Part shown: positions 63,927-64,000 of the stretch, one piece after another
How the letters are laid out: each line of letters opens with the position of its first letter
Numbering within the stretch: position 1 is the stretch's first letter
Source: an uncultured Gammaproteobacteria bacterium
GTDB taxonomy: Bacteria > Pseudomonadota > Gammaproteobacteria > GCA-001735895
Direction of reading: 5' to 3'
DNA length: 64,000 nt
Assembly (NCBI GenBank): GCA_947259485.1
Contig: CAMYLU010000014.1
Location: forward strand, 113,356-177,355
The notes under the pieces: generated by a model
Database searches by the model: none
The model's input: only the letters and a program-made list of their open reading frames with translations
Told to the model about the DNA's origin: nothing
Position numbers and translations under genes: made by a program

Positions 63927-64000
63927 GACTCCTCCTCACTCTACCGGCATCGATGTGCCAAACTGATAGTGTCCTTAACAGTTAACGAGAAGGAGGAGTC
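63927..64000 (+). promoter_or_regulatory. strong ribosome site and palindrome at the window edge
   Basis: AAGGAGGAG at 63990-63998 is a near-perfect Shine-Dalgarno sequence, so a gene should start just beyond position 64000. TTAACAGTTAA (63975-63985) is a perfect palindrome. GACTCCTCCT (63927-63936) is the exact complement of AGGAGGAGTC (63991-64000) and could hide the ribosome site in a hairpin. Confidence 0.5.

Larger units (their letters stand above)
63597..64000. other. non-coding region after tRNA-Ser with repeats and hairpins
   Basis: No gene is supported to the window edge. It contains two perfect hairpins, a copy of the tRNA-Ser 3' end, a terminator-like structure and, at the edge, a strong ribosome binding site; these are listed separately. 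Confidence 0.65.

Overview
The window reads as chromosome of a marine gammaproteobacterium, probably uncultured. Housekeeping loci such as xseA, guaBA, tadA, mltF, yaaA and tamAB are of gammaproteobacterial type. The accessory genes address marine osmolytes and organosulfur compounds: dihydroxypropanesulfonate (DHPS), carnitine/betaine-type compounds, and a DMSP-demethylase-like protein. No species can be named from the sequence. Nothing here shows a phage or plasmid, but two gene remnants, a MITE-like repeat and a duplicated tRNA 3' end mark remodelled spots.

Layout. 0.1-4 kb (minus): TgpA-like transglutaminase, DUF58 protein and MoxR ATPase. 4.1-5.8 kb (minus): UmuD-like peptidase and a Y-family polymerase behind a promoter whose spacer holds a GTTC-N7-GTTC box. 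6-12.4 kb: response regulator, thiolase, a 33-residue membrane ORF, a CaiD-like hydratase, an ADP-forming acyl-CoA synthetase, and a fused remnant of two carnitine/methylamine genes. 12.9-20.2 kb (plus): a second MoxR/DUF58 operon with RDD, SpoIIM, DUF4129 and DUF4350 proteins. 20.3-24 kb: TerB-like, DsrE-like, cold-shock, MBL-fold and Rieske oxygenase genes.

24.2-35.1 kb is the most interesting stretch. hpsN-suyB-suyA (minus) encode oxidation of DHPS to sulfolactate and its cleavage to pyruvate and sulfite. They diverge from a GntR regulator across a region with two identical perfect palindromes (GTCTTATATAAGAC). Behind the regulator lies a compact plus-strand operon of unknown substrate: FMN 2-hydroxyacid oxidase, TPP enzyme, transthyretin-like protein with an altered C-terminus, DmdA-like methyltransferase, a truncated methyltransferase, a cysteine hydrolase and a dimethylformamidase-beta-like protein.

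35.2-48.4 kb continues with scavenging genes: a bicupin, malonyl-CoA decarboxylase, an EamA/PhyH/asparaginase-II operon, a BCCT transporter cotranscribed with a membrane-anchored double binding protein (OpuAC plus TAXI-like) and a universal stress protein, a metal-ligand-poor M24 protein with RidA, and an EutA-like protein. 48.4-63.3 kb is housekeeping: xseA, guaBA, lrgAB, tadA, mltF, yaaA, tamAB. 63.4-64 kb holds tRNA-Ser(GGA), a strong terminator, a copy of the tRNA 3' end, several hairpins, and a strong ribosome binding site whose gene starts beyond the edge.
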